DNA from: Parapedobacter deserti
GTDB lineage: Bacteria > Bacteroidota > Bacteroidia > Sphingobacteriales > Sphingobacteriaceae
DNA length: 64,000 bases
Assembly (NCBI RefSeq): GCF_042646065.1
Contig: NZ_JBHRTA010000016.1
Location: forward strand, 124,001-188,000
Reading direction: 5' to 3'
Below, in pieces: positions 1 to 8,154 of this stretch. The translations under genes were made by a program, and so were the position numbers. The notes beneath the pieces were generated by a model, which saw nothing but the letters and a program-made list of their open reading frames with translations, had not been told where the DNA came from and did not search any database. The first letter of the stretch is position 1; each line of letters starts with the position of its first letter.

Positions 1-816
1 CACGTTACCTACAGTTACCGCCTGGAAGGCTACGACACGGATTGGTCGCCGTGGAGTACAGCCACCGAAAAACACTACACCAATTTGCCGAGCGGTACTT
101 ATACATTCAAATTGAAAGCGCGGAAAAATCCCATCAGCGAATCCGAAATTATCGCCTATACGTTTGTCATTAATCCTCCTTGGTACAAGACGGTTTGGGC
201 AATGCTTAGTTACTTCGCTGCTTCCCTTGCGGGGATATACCTACTGGTTAAATGGCAAAAAAAAGCTTGGCGTAATCAACAGCTTAAATACGAGCGGCAG
301 CTCGCACAAATGCGCTATATCCATCAGTTGGAAATAGAGAAAAACGAAAAGGAAATCGTGAAACTGCAGAATGAAAAGCTTGAAAACGAAGTGTTAACCA
401 AAACAAAGGAACTGGCCAGCGCTAGCATGCATCTGATGGAAAACTCGGGCGCCCTTTCTAAACTGCGTGTTGAATTGGCTAAGTTGAACCTGAGCACCGA
501 AGACGAAAGCGAGCTGAAACGAATAACCTCTTTACTTAAAGACGTGGAACGGAACACAGCCAACTGGGACCAGTTTGCGTCCTATTTTGACGAGTTAAAC
601 GATGGCTTTCTAAACCGGCTGAAAGCAACACATCCGGCTTTGTCGCGCAATGATTTAAAAGTCTGTGCCTACCTGCGTTTGGGTTTTTCATCCAAGCAGA
701 TCGCGCAGTTGCAAAATATCTCCGTTCGCGGCATCGAAATACATCGCTACAGGCTCAGGAAAAAGCTGAGCTTGCATACCGAGCTTTCGCTGAATGAATA
801 CTTGACAACCATTTAA
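1..816 (+). CDS. Y_Y_Y / LuxR-type HTH transcriptional regulator, 5' truncated by the window
   Basis: The reading frame is open from base 1, so the gene starts upstream; 271 residues are visible. It begins inside a Y_Y_Y (triple-tyrosine) beta-sandwich domain, the domain that follows two-component-regulator propellers. One membrane helix follows (visible residues about 60-82), then a long Glu/Lys-rich coiled coil (about 95-150), and a C-terminal LuxR-type helix-turn-helix (about 205-262, with the GFSSKQIAQLQNIS segment). Known proteins of this build in Bacteroidota sense a periplasmic signal through the propeller and bind DNA through the cytoplasmic HTH, often for polysaccharide or stress genes. 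There is no kinase domain, so it is a one-component membrane regulator rather than a hybrid two-component system. The ligand cannot be told from this fragment. Confidence 0.85.
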   Translation, partial: HVTYSYRLEGYDTDWSPWSTATEKHYTNLPSGTYTFKLKARKNPISESEIIAYTFVINPPWYKTVWAMLSYFAASLAGIYLLVKWQKKAWRNQQLKYERQLAQMRYIHQLEIEKNEKEIVKLQNEKLENEVLTKTKELASASMHLMENSGALSKLRVELAKLNLSTEDESELKRITSLLKDVERNTANWDQFASYFDELNDGFLNRLKATHPALSRNDLKVCAYLRLGFSSKQIAQLQNISVRGIEIHRYRLRKKLSLHTELSLNEYLTTI

Positions 817-853
817 AACCGGCTCCGCGACTTGCTGATTGGTCTCGGATTGT

Positions 854-861
854 TATCTTTG
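854..861 (+). promoter_or_regulatory. Bacteroidota -7 promoter element (TATCTTTG)
   Basis: TATCTTTG matches the TAnnTTTG consensus. The expected transcription start, about 4-5 bases downstream, lies beyond a possible GTG start at 864, so the ATG at 882 is the better start for the acetyltransferase. Confidence 0.6.
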
Positions 862-881
862 AGGTGAAGCAACACATTGTT

Positions 882-1313
882 ATGCATATCAAAGAAGTCA
901 CCGCGAATACAACAGAGGTAAGCGAAGCGATATCTCGGTTGCTGCGCCAATTAACCACCAACGAACGGCAGATCACCGAATCGTATCTCAAGGCATTGAT
1001 TGCCTCAGAAAACAGTCACCTGTTTGTTGCGGTAGATGACGGCGGCACCATTGCCGGAATGATCACCGTAGGCACCTATCTGGCGCCAACCGGACGCAAG
1101 GGGTGGATTGAAGATGTGGTGGTCGACGACACCTACCGTGGACGGGGGCTCGGTAAACTACTCGTCCGACACGCCATCGAATTCGCCAAACAAGCGCAGC
1201 TCAGCCTGTTGTCGTTGACATCAAATCCGTCACGCATCGCAGCAAACCAGCTGTATCCGAAAACCGGATTCTCGCTCAAAGAGACCAATGTGTACGTAAT
1301 GAACTTAAATTAG
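882..1313 (+). CDS. GNAT family N-acetyltransferase
   Basis: The product is 143 residues from the ATG at 882. It has the GNAT fold signature: a beta-strand VVVDDTY followed by the acetyl-CoA pyrophosphate loop RGRGLGKLL, and a C-terminal AANQLYPKTGF segment typical of motif B. The family transfers an acetyl group from acetyl-CoA to an amine; the substrate here is unknown. A longer frame begins at GTG 864, but that codon sits almost inside the promoter. The stop codon overlaps that of the convergent SDR gene by 4 bp (TTAG, 1310-1313), so the two genes share their 3' ends. Confidence 0.85.
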   Translation: MHIKEVTANTTEVSEAISRLLRQLTTNERQITESYLKALIASENSHLFVAVDDGGTIAGMITVGTYLAPTGRKGWIEDVVVDDTYRGRGLGKLLVRHAIEFAKQAQLSLLSLTSNPSRIAANQLYPKTGFSLKETNVYVMNLN

Positions 1314-2197
1314 CTTTTAGCCCGGCGTTTCATTTTTTCGAGCTCATCCCACACGTCATCAGGCACAGCTTCCAGTCCACTAAACTGTCCGGCGCCCTGC
1401 AACCATTCTCCGCCATCGATAGTGATTACTTCTCCATTGATATACCCAGCAAAGTCGGAAAGCAGGAAAGCGGCCACGTTGGCCAATTCCTGATGCTCAC
1501 CAACGCGTTTGAGCGGTACACGGTTTTTAAAGTTGAACCGCTCTGACAGGTCGCCGGGCAGGAGCCGCTCCCAGGCACCCTTGGTCGGAAACGGGCCAGG
1601 CGCGATTGCGTTGCTGCGAATACCATACTTGCCCCACTCCACGGCTAACGATCGCGTAAGGGCCAGTACACCGCCCTTTGCAGCCGCGGATGGCACTACA
1701 TAGGCCGATCCTGTAAAGGCATAGGTGGTGACAATATTAAGTATGCTTGCCGCCTGCTTCTGTGCGATCCAATGTTTGCCGAACGCGAGCGTGCAATTGG
1801 CCGTGCCCTTCAGCACGATGTCAACAATGGTGGAAAATGCATTGGCCGAAAGCCGCTCGGTGCGGGAAACGAAATTGCCTGCCGCATTGTTGACCAAAGC
1901 ATCCACCCGGCCGAAATGCGTAAGCGACGTGGCCAGCAATTGTTCTACCTGTACCGTGTCGCGTACATCGCATGATACGGGAAGTACCGCCCCTCCCGTG
2001 TCGGCAATCATTTCGCCGGCGGCCTTCTCCAATACGTCCATTTTTCGGCTCGCTATAACCACACGTGCCCCCAGCCGTAGGAAGTAGGTTGCCATTGCGC
2101 GGCCCAAACCGGTACCGCCACCGGTGATGATGATGACTTTGCCCTGAAGCGCGTCATCACGCAACGCGCCTTTCCTTCGGTTAGTTTCGTTGTTCAT
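1310..2197 (-). CDS. SDR oxidoreductase, 2,4-dienoyl-CoA reductase-like
   Basis: This 295-residue short-chain dehydrogenase has the NADP(H)-binding TGGGTGLG motif (residues 25-32) and NNAAGNF (about 103-109). The usual YxxxK pair is replaced by the 2,4-dienoyl-CoA reductase arrangement: Tyr159, Ser170 and Lys174, where Tyr and Lys are 15 residues apart as in mammalian mitochondrial DECR1 (Tyr199, Ser210, Lys214). The family reduces the 2,4-dienoyl-CoA formed when unsaturated fatty acids are beta-oxidised. An enoyl-CoA isomerase-like gene lies 106 bp upstream on the same strand, which supports an auxiliary beta-oxidation role. Its 3' end overlaps the acetyltransferase by 4 bp. Confidence 0.85.
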   Translation of the reverse strand: MNNETNRRKGALRDDALQGKVIIITGGGTGLGRAMATYFLRLGARVVIASRKMDVLEKAAGEMIADTGGAVLPVSCDVRDTVQVEQLLATSLTHFGRVDALVNNAAGNFVSRTERLSANAFSTIVDIVLKGTANCTLAFGKHWIAQKQAASILNIVTTYAFTGSAYVVPSAAAKGGVLALTRSLAVEWGKYGIRSNAIAPGPFPTKGAWERLLPGDLSERFNFKNRVPLKRVGEHQELANVAAFLLSDFAGYINGEVITIDGGEWLQGAGQFSGLEAVPDDVWDELEKMKRRAKS

Positions 2198-2303
2198 TGT
2201 CTTTGCTTGCTAATGTGCTTAGCTTAACTGCGCTTTGCTGATTTCCTCGTCTTACTTTTATTAATCAGCAATTTGCAGATTGCCAAACCGGCGGACAACC
2301 AAA

Positions 2304-3068
2304 TTACTTCTTCAGATTGTCAATGACCGTTTTCAGAATGGAACGCGTGGCAGGAGACCACCATTGTTTCAACACCGCGTCTATCGTCTCCTGCTGATCC
2401 GATTCAAACGCAGCGATGAGCGCTCGTCGAATGTTTCGCTTGCTTTGCCGCCAGGTATTCCGCTCGTATTGCGTATATTTCCGCAATTGCCGCTCCGCGG
2501 CTGTCCGAATGCTCTTGCCATCGACCACTTCGTCCACCAAGCCAGCCTCGAACGCTTCTTTCGGCTTGAACAGTTTGCCTTCCAAGAGGTAACGGCTGGC
2601 GGCGGCCTGCCCCAACCAAAAGCTGTACAATAAAAAAATGCTTTCCGGAACGATGATGCCTACGGGGATCTCATTCAACCCGATAATGTAATCTCCATTG
2701 GCCATCACCCTGCAATCACAGCAGATCGCCAGCACGCAGCCAGCCGCCGGGCTATGCCCGCCTATGGCAGCAACAGCCGGCTTATCAAAGGAGACAAGCG
2801 CGCTGATGACATCCATAAAGGTAACCCAAAAACGACGGACTTCCGCTTCGTCGTACCCATACAGCGCAACGAGATCGAGACCGGCACTGAAAAACCCTTC
2901 TTTGCCGTGCAGAATGATGCCTTCAACAGCTTGATCGTCCTGTGCCGCCGCTATCGCCTGACGGAGTTCATCCAACATCTGCTGGTCAACGGCATTTGAC
3001 TTACCCCGATCTAAGTAGATATGGGAAATCCGCTCGTCAACCGTTACTTTGATGAAATCCATTTGCAT
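2304..3068 (-). CDS. enoyl-CoA hydratase/isomerase family protein, delta3-delta2-enoyl-CoA isomerase-like
   Basis: This 254-residue crotonase-fold protein has both oxyanion-hole segments (KEGFFSAGLDL about 56-65; AAIGGHSPAAG about 100-110). The IGLNEIPVGI stretch (129-138) places Glu133 where mitochondrial ECI1 has its catalytic glutamate (GLNET), and the hydratase-type second glutamate is not apparent. The likely reaction shifts a 3-double bond to the 2-trans position so that beta-oxidation can proceed. The start is ATG 3068, four bases after the upstream gene's stop; a longer frame from 3122 would overlap that gene by 50 bases. A second ATG lies at 3062. It is probably co-transcribed with the MG2/plug gene before it. 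Confidence 0.85.
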   Translation of the reverse strand: MQMDFIKVTVDERISHIYLDRGKSNAVDQQMLDELRQAIAAAQDDQAVEGIILHGKEGFFSAGLDLVALYGYDEAEVRRFWVTFMDVISALVSFDKPAVAAIGGHSPAAGCVLAICCDCRVMANGDYIIGLNEIPVGIIVPESIFLLYSFWLGQAAASRYLLEGKLFKPKEAFEAGLVDEVVDGKSIRTAAERQLRKYTQYERNTWRQSKRNIRRALIAAFESDQQETIDAVLKQWWSPATRSILKTVIDNLKK

Positions 3069-3072
3069 TTGC

Positions 3073-5799
3073 TTAGTTAACTGTAATATAATGCACCACA
3101 CGCCCCAACCGCCCCTCGACATCTAGCCCTTCCACAACAATGCGGTAGGTGCCCGGACTGTCAGCGGTATAAAATTCGAACGAAGCATCCCCTGCCTTAT
3201 CGGTAACAATGTTGGGTGCCCAGTGGACAGTGGTCCGGAGGTAGCGCATGCCCGCAAGCGAGTCCGCCGGTGCGCTGTAATCCGGCGCGTAAAACTCCCG
3301 CACTTCATAGTAGCCCTGCGGGCTGTGGGTAACGATACCGGGTGTATATAAATCGCGGTTGTAACCACCGCTATCCCCTCGTTTAGTGGTGATGATGAGC
3401 ACCCCACCGCCTCCGCGCATACCATAAATCGCAGTATTGCTGATGTTACGCAGCACTTCGATTGTCTCCACGTCAAACGGGTTGATGATGGAAAGTGCAT
3501 CCGCTTCCATAAACATTCCATCCAGTACTATCTGCATAGGTTGGTTGAACGAACGTGTAGAGTAGGGCACGCCGTTGCGAAAAACAACGCCGAGCAACCG
3601 CCCCTGCAGGCACATGTCTAACGTGGGACAGCCCATCATGAGCTCGTCTGCTGTAATGACCTGATCTGCATTGCCCGGGCCGTTAAGGTTACTCGAGTGC
3701 CTGACCCTGCTCTTCTCCGCTTCACGCGTCACTTTCACCTCTTCCAGTAATATGGTCCGCTCTTTCAGTCCGTATTTCTCCATTTCTTCGAACTGTTCCT
3801 GCGTATTCTTAAGATATGTGCTGATGGATTGGTTCACATTGACCGTGGCGTCAGGCGTATTTCGGTTGCGGGTCACCTGCTGCAGTGGGGTCTCATCAAG
3901 CCGAACGTCTACATTTTTACGGCCACGCTCATCTCGCGCCTGAACCACAAATTTGGTGTTGTCATAAAACAACAGGCGATCAAAGCTAAATCGGCCGTCG
4001 TCGCCGGTCACCGTATCGATAACTGCACCAAAGTTGCTCGTAGACAATATGGTCACGGTGGCATTGGGCACCGGGGTTTTGCCGTCGCGCTTAGTCACTA
4101 CGCCGCTGATGCGCAGATCTTGCTCCGGATGGTAAGTGATGGCGGGAGTTCTTCCCGCAACCAGGTCCTGCCAATTTATCCTGCTCCATCCCTGCGTGAG
4201 CATCACGTTGTCCAGTTGCCGACGCTTGTTAACGTCCATTTCTTCAAAATAATATTCGGGAGTCTCGATATATCCCTTTATATCCGAGCTCAGCAATAAC
4301 GATGCATGAATATTTCCTTCCCGCGTGGCACTATCTATTGGTACTTTGGCCAGATCAACCACGGCGGCGGATAGCGCCGCTATACGGCTGGTATCCGCTT
4401 GCCCGCCGGAAGTGATCCGTATGGCCACGCGCTCCTTCGGACCATACTCCGTCTTATCCGTGGCAACGGTTAATGGCAAGACGGAAGCCTCATTCACATT
4501 GAATATCGTACGCTCTGCCAGCGGCCTCATTTCTGGGCCGAAGAGTGTAATCTGCACGACGCCTGCTGGGACATTTTCGCGCGGCACGGAAAAAACCGCT
4601 TCGTTTTTTGACAACCTGCTTTTCGAGGCATAAAATACAGCACCGTTTCGCTGGAGCAGCAAAGTGATTTCCTGATCGCTTACCAAATCGTCGGAGGCGT
4701 AGGCCTGCACAAACACTTGCTTATCTAGTTCATTGTTCACCGCAAGGGCATAACCGGATGAGGCCACCGGGGGAAGCTTCTGTTCAACCTTACTTCCATC
4801 GTCGTAAGTCACCACGGCCGTATAGCTACTTCCTTTTTGTGGAATAAAGCTGAAATTTCCCATTCCTGCATGGGCCGATTCGAAACCCGCAACGCGCGTG
4901 CCTTTCTCGTCTACAATATAACCTTTGACCCCAATGCCCAGACCTTCCGGCTTCATCCCTTTGAACCCTACTTTGCTGAGATGGCCTGCCACGAGGTGGC
5001 CGCTTTCAGGGAAAAACCGGATGCTATTCGTGTCGGAAGTGGTTTTCAGCGGTATGGTCTTATTGATGGCCTGTTTTTCCGGTGACAACAGCGTGAGCTC
5101 CACTTTTCCGGTTTTCAAGTTGAAAGGCTGCTTGTTTACAAAGTCAAACGCTATCCGGCCCTGTTCGTCTGTCTTCTCCCTGCCGCGGCTAACATTCCGT
5201 CCCTCCATGACCACCTGATAGTTGACATCCATATCGGCCAACGGGCCGCCCTTCAGATCTGTAAATTCGATGGCCGTGCTGACCCTATGAACTGGGGAGT
5301 TTTCATAGGAAAACGAACTGCGGGTGACCACATGATCTGTGCGAGCATTGCCGATGGGTAATACACGGTCATAGAAGATGTCATTGTCAAAATTGCGCAT
5401 CCAGTTGGTGTACGCGCGAATCCGGTAGTTGCCCTCCCTTAGCGAATCTGCCAACCGGAAATCCCCCATGGTAACCCCCGCTACGAGGGGCAGCCGGATA
5501 GACTGCACAATTTTTTCTTCCGGATTGATTAAATCGACATATAAAATCTTGCTGAGGCCCGAAAGGTTGTTGTATGGGCCAATGGTTACATAACCCTTGA
5601 ACCATATGTCATCCCCCACCGTATAATAGGGTTTGTCTAAGTGCAGGTATACCTTCTCCTGGGGATATGCATCGGCATATTTATTTAACTTTTCCAATAT
5701 TCCGTCTACAGCACCCTGTTGCGCAAGCGCGGTTGGCGCGGAAAGCCAAAAGATGACCAACACGGACAGGATACAGTAACGGATGAACAGGATACACAT
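3073..5799 (-). CDS. MG2 / carboxypeptidase-regulatory / TonB-plug domain surface protein
   Basis: A 908-residue exported protein with a signal peptide (first ~26 residues, ending TALAQ). An alpha-2-macroglobulin MG2-like domain starts near residue 49 (EKVYLHLDKPYYTVGDDIWFKG). A CarboxypepD_reg-like beta-sandwich (SGVVTKRDGKTPVPNATV) lies near 565-580, and a TonB-receptor plug domain (about 715-830, ending YGMRGGGGVLIITTKRG) follows. No 22-strand barrel comes after the plug; the last ~90 residues form another small beta domain. This architecture is common in Bacteroidota and its role is unsettled. It is not a complete TonB receptor. The start is the ATG at 5799, 54 bases from divergent purD. 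Confidence 0.8.
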   Translation of the reverse strand: MCILFIRYCILSVLVIFWLSAPTALAQQGAVDGILEKLNKYADAYPQEKVYLHLDKPYYTVGDDIWFKGYVTIGPYNNLSGLSKILYVDLINPEEKIVQSIRLPLVAGVTMGDFRLADSLREGNYRIRAYTNWMRNFDNDIFYDRVLPIGNARTDHVVTRSSFSYENSPVHRVSTAIEFTDLKGGPLADMDVNYQVVMEGRNVSRGREKTDEQGRIAFDFVNKQPFNLKTGKVELTLLSPEKQAINKTIPLKTTSDTNSIRFFPESGHLVAGHLSKVGFKGMKPEGLGIGVKGYIVDEKGTRVAGFESAHAGMGNFSFIPQKGSSYTAVVTYDDGSKVEQKLPPVASSGYALAVNNELDKQVFVQAYASDDLVSDQEITLLLQRNGAVFYASKSRLSKNEAVFSVPRENVPAGVVQITLFGPEMRPLAERTIFNVNEASVLPLTVATDKTEYGPKERVAIRITSGGQADTSRIAALSAAVVDLAKVPIDSATREGNIHASLLLSSDIKGYIETPEYYFEEMDVNKRRQLDNVMLTQGWSRINWQDLVAGRTPAITYHPEQDLRISGVVTKRDGKTPVPNATVTILSTSNFGAVIDTVTGDDGRFSFDRLLFYDNTKFVVQARDERGRKNVDVRLDETPLQQVTRNRNTPDATVNVNQSISTYLKNTQEQFEEMEKYGLKERTILLEEVKVTREAEKSRVRHSSNLNGPGNADQVITADELMMGCPTLDMCLQGRLLGVVFRNGVPYSTRSFNQPMQIVLDGMFMEADALSIINPFDVETIEVLRNISNTAIYGMRGGGGVLIITTKRGDSGGYNRDLYTPGIVTHSPQGYYEVREFYAPDYSAPADSLAGMRYLRTTVHWAPNIVTDKAGDASFEFYTADSPGTYRIVVEGLDVEGRLGRVVHYITVN

Positions 5800-5841
5800 G
5801 GTTTCTCAACCTCCAATAGTGGTAAATATAAGCAAAAAAAA

Positions 5842-5849
5842 TATCTTTG
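5842..5849 (+). promoter_or_regulatory. Bacteroidota -7 promoter element of purD (TATCTTTG)
   Basis: The last G of the element is separated from the purD ATG by four bases (caag), which puts the expected transcription start at or next to the start codon. The mRNA should therefore be leaderless. Confidence 0.65.
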
Positions 5850-5853
5850 CAAG

Positions 5854-7128
5854 ATGAATATCCTAATTATTGGTTCGGGCGGCCGGGAAAGTGCTTTTGC
5901 CTGGAAAATGGCCGAAAGCAAGAAGGTATCCCGACTGTACATCGCCCCCGGCAACGCCGGCACATCGCGCTACGGCAGCAATGTGGCCATCGGCGTCACT
6001 GATTTTGAAGCAATAGCCGACTTCGTGCTCCAGCACGATATCGGCATGGTGGTGGTCGGTCCGGAAGAACCTTTGGTAAGGGGTATTCATGATTATTTCC
6101 TCACCCGCGCAGACCTCCGTAAGATCTCCGTCATCGGGCCCCAGCAGCAAGGGGCGCAGCTGGAGGGCAGCAAGGACTTTGCCAAACAATTTATGGTTCG
6201 CCACGGCATTCCAACTGCGGCGTCGCAGACGTTCGACCAAACTACCTTGGCCGACGGGCTGGCGTTTCTGGAAACGCAGCGGCTGCCCATCGTACTCAAG
6301 GCGGACGGCTTGGCGGCGGGAAAAGGCGTACTGATCTGCAACACCCTAAAGGAAGCTCAAACCGAGCTGAAAGCCATGCTCGAAGACGCCAAATTCGGGG
6401 AAGCCAGCAACAGGGTAGTGATCGAGGAATACCTGAGCGGTATTGAGCTCTCCGTGTTTGTCCTGACAGATGGCGACAGTTACAAGGTATTGCCCGCAGC
6501 AAAAGATTATAAACGCATCGGAGAAGGCGATACGGGCCTCAACACCGGGGGGATGGGCGCGGTGTCTCCTGTTCCATTTGCTGACCACGTCTTCTTGGAT
6601 CGGGTAGAGGAACGGATCATCGTTCCCACTATTGAAGGATTGAAAAAAGATGGCATTCCCTATAAAGGTTTCATCTTCATCGGTCTGATGAACGTAGCAG
6701 GAGAGCCCTATGTCATCGAATATAATGTCAGAATGGGCGATCCCGAAACGGAAAGCGTGCTTCCCCGCATCGAAAGCGATTTGGTGGATCTCTTGCTGGG
6801 TGTAGCTCAGGGCAACCTGTTCGACCGATCGCTTGTACTCTCCCCAAAAACCGCAGCCACGGTGATGCTTGTTTCTGGTGGATATCCCGGAGCTTATGAG
6901 TCCGGTAAAGCGATTAATAACATTGAAAACGTAAAAGACTCCATTGTCTTCCATGCGGGTACGAAAGACGAAAACGGGGTCACCCACACCGCCGGGGGGC
7001 GCGTTTTGGCCGTTACTGCGTTGGAAGACACTCTTTTCGATGCGTTACAGCAGGCTACTGCGGATGCCGGACGCATCTACTTTGAAGGTAAGTATTTCCG
7101 CAAGGACATCGGCTTCGATCTCCTGTAG
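5854..7128 (+). CDS. purD: phosphoribosylamine-glycine ligase (GARS)
   Basis: The product is 424 residues, the normal length. The N-terminus MNILIIGSGGRESAFAW is the typical PurD start. The GPEEPLVRGI segment, the ATP-grasp core (LKADGLAAGKGV, about 146-157), GDPETESVLPR metal-binding region and GGYPGAYE are all present. It makes glycinamide ribonucleotide from phosphoribosylamine, glycine and ATP, the second step of purine synthesis, in the cytosol. The open frame extends upstream to 5719, but the family N-terminus and the promoter at 5842 both point to ATG 5854. There is no ribosome-binding site, and the message is probably leaderless. Confidence 0.97.
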   Translation: MNILIIGSGGRESAFAWKMAESKKVSRLYIAPGNAGTSRYGSNVAIGVTDFEAIADFVLQHDIGMVVVGPEEPLVRGIHDYFLTRADLRKISVIGPQQQGAQLEGSKDFAKQFMVRHGIPTAASQTFDQTTLADGLAFLETQRLPIVLKADGLAAGKGVLICNTLKEAQTELKAMLEDAKFGEASNRVVIEEYLSGIELSVFVLTDGDSYKVLPAAKDYKRIGEGDTGLNTGGMGAVSPVPFADHVFLDRVEERIIVPTIEGLKKDGIPYKGFIFIGLMNVAGEPYVIEYNVRMGDPETESVLPRIESDLVDLLLGVAQGNLFDRSLVLSPKTAATVMLVSGGYPGAYESGKAINNIENVKDSIVFHAGTKDENGVTHTAGGRVLAVTALEDTLFDALQQATADAGRIYFEGKYFRKDIGFDLL

Positions 7129-7157
7129 CTTTGCCGTCCTCCGCCTGTATCTGTCGT

Positions 7158-7216
7158 AGCAACCCATAGGGCGGCAGCCGGCAATGCACATCATGAGGGC
7201 CCAAAATCAGGTTGCT
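7158..7216. repeat. inverted repeat AGCAACC...GGTTGCT after purD
   Basis: A 7-bp perfect inverted repeat (7158-7164 and 7210-7216) encloses GC-rich bases with a further GCCGGC palindrome. No T-run follows, so it is not an obvious terminator. It may be a transcript-end structure; no function is assigned. Confidence 0.3.
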
Positions 7217-7225
7217 GTATCGCAT

Positions 7226-7256
7226 TTTGATAACTGATCGATAACCTTTACCTTTG
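7226..7256 (+). promoter_or_regulatory. Bacteroidota promoter (TTTG -33, TACCTTTG -7) of the MscS gene
   Basis: TTTG at 7226-7229 and TACCTTTG at 7249-7256 are separated by 19 bases, the consensus spacing for the Bacteroidota primary sigma factor. The start codon lies 40 bases downstream. This is one of the best two-part matches in the window. Confidence 0.7.
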
Positions 7257-7296
7257 ACGTATCGTTAATTTTCTACTTATCGCAAACTTATTTCGT

Positions 7297-8154
7297 ATGC
7301 AAAATCAAGAAGTGGTCACCTTCGACAACTTTAACGATCACTGGGAAAAATTCTGGTCAGCGGCCATTGAGTGGGGTCCTCGCATGGCAATAGCACTGAT
7401 TTCCTCGGTATTGATCTTCCTCGTAGGTTCGTGGGTGATCAAAATTTTCATGAGGTACCTGACTACCATGTTTGAACGGCGGAGAGTCGATATTTCGCTT
7501 AGGAAATTCCTGGGTACGTTCGTCAGGTGGATGCTTAATATCCTGCTGTTTGTACTGATCATTACGCAATTAGGCGTGCAAACGTCGGCTTTTGTAGCAA
7601 TGATCGGCGCTGCGGGTCTGGCTGTCGGTCTGGCATTGCAAGGCTCACTCTCCAACTTTGCGGGCGGTATTCTGATCCTTACGCTCAAGCCGTTCCGGGT
7701 GGGAGACTACATACAGTCAAGCAGCGGTGAGTCGGGCACCGTGAAAGAAATTGACATATTTGCCACCAAATTGCACACACCACAGAACCAACTGGTAGTG
7801 GTTCCGAATGGCTCACTGTCCAACAGTAGCATCATCAATTACTCGCTGTTGGGTACCCGGCGAACCTGGTTTGACATCGGCGTATCCTACAACGCGGACC
7901 TCCGGCTAGCTAAACAGCTGCTATTGGAGGTGGTACAAAGCAACGAGCATGCTTTTACCGACCCCGCCCCACAGATTGTGGTAACAGAGTTGGGTGATAG
8001 TGCAGTCAACCTTTCTGTACGCGTGACGACCAGCAATGAACACTTCTGGGAAATGCAGGAGCAACTCATTATCGACTGCAAGGCGGCATTGGACAACGCC
8101 GGCATTGAGATTCCATTTCCCCAGCGCGACGTGCATATCAAAAATAAAAATTAG
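7297..8154 (+). CDS. small-conductance mechanosensitive channel, MscS family
   Basis: This 285-residue inner-membrane protein has the minimal MscS layout: three predicted membrane helices (about 28-50, 70-95, 98-125), with the pore helix GLAVGLALQGSLSNFAGGIL at about 108-127, then the beta domain (FRVGDYIQ) and the cytoplasmic alpha/beta vestibule. MscS channels open under membrane tension and release solutes during hypo-osmotic shock. The gene has its own promoter 40 bases upstream. Its TAG stop overlaps the TAA stop of convergent uxaC (8151-8154). No partner genes suggest a specialised role. Confidence 0.93.
   Translation: MQNQEVVTFDNFNDHWEKFWSAAIEWGPRMAIALISSVLIFLVGSWVIKIFMRYLTTMFERRRVDISLRKFLGTFVRWMLNILLFVLIITQLGVQTSAFVAMIGAAGLAVGLALQGSLSNFAGGILILTLKPFRVGDYIQSSSGESGTVKEIDIFATKLHTPQNQLVVVPNGSLSNSSIINYSLLGTRRTWFDIGVSYNADLRLAKQLLLEVVQSNEHAFTDPAPQIVVTELGDSAVNLSVRVTTSNEHFWEMQEQLIIDCKAALDNAGIEIPFPQRDVHIKNKN

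Noticed and set aside
2280..2633. 117-codon plus-strand frame antisense to the enoyl-CoA isomerase gene, and many similar antisense frames
   Set aside because: They are mirror frames of high-GC coding genes without start context or domain features.
5719..5853. N-terminal extension of PurD
   Set aside because: It overlaps the divergent gene and lies upstream of the TATCTTTG promoter; the family N-terminus starts at 5854.
7158..7216. Riboswitch before the MscS gene
   Set aside because: The inverted repeat lies upstream of the MscS promoter at 7226-7256, so it is not in that transcript's leader.
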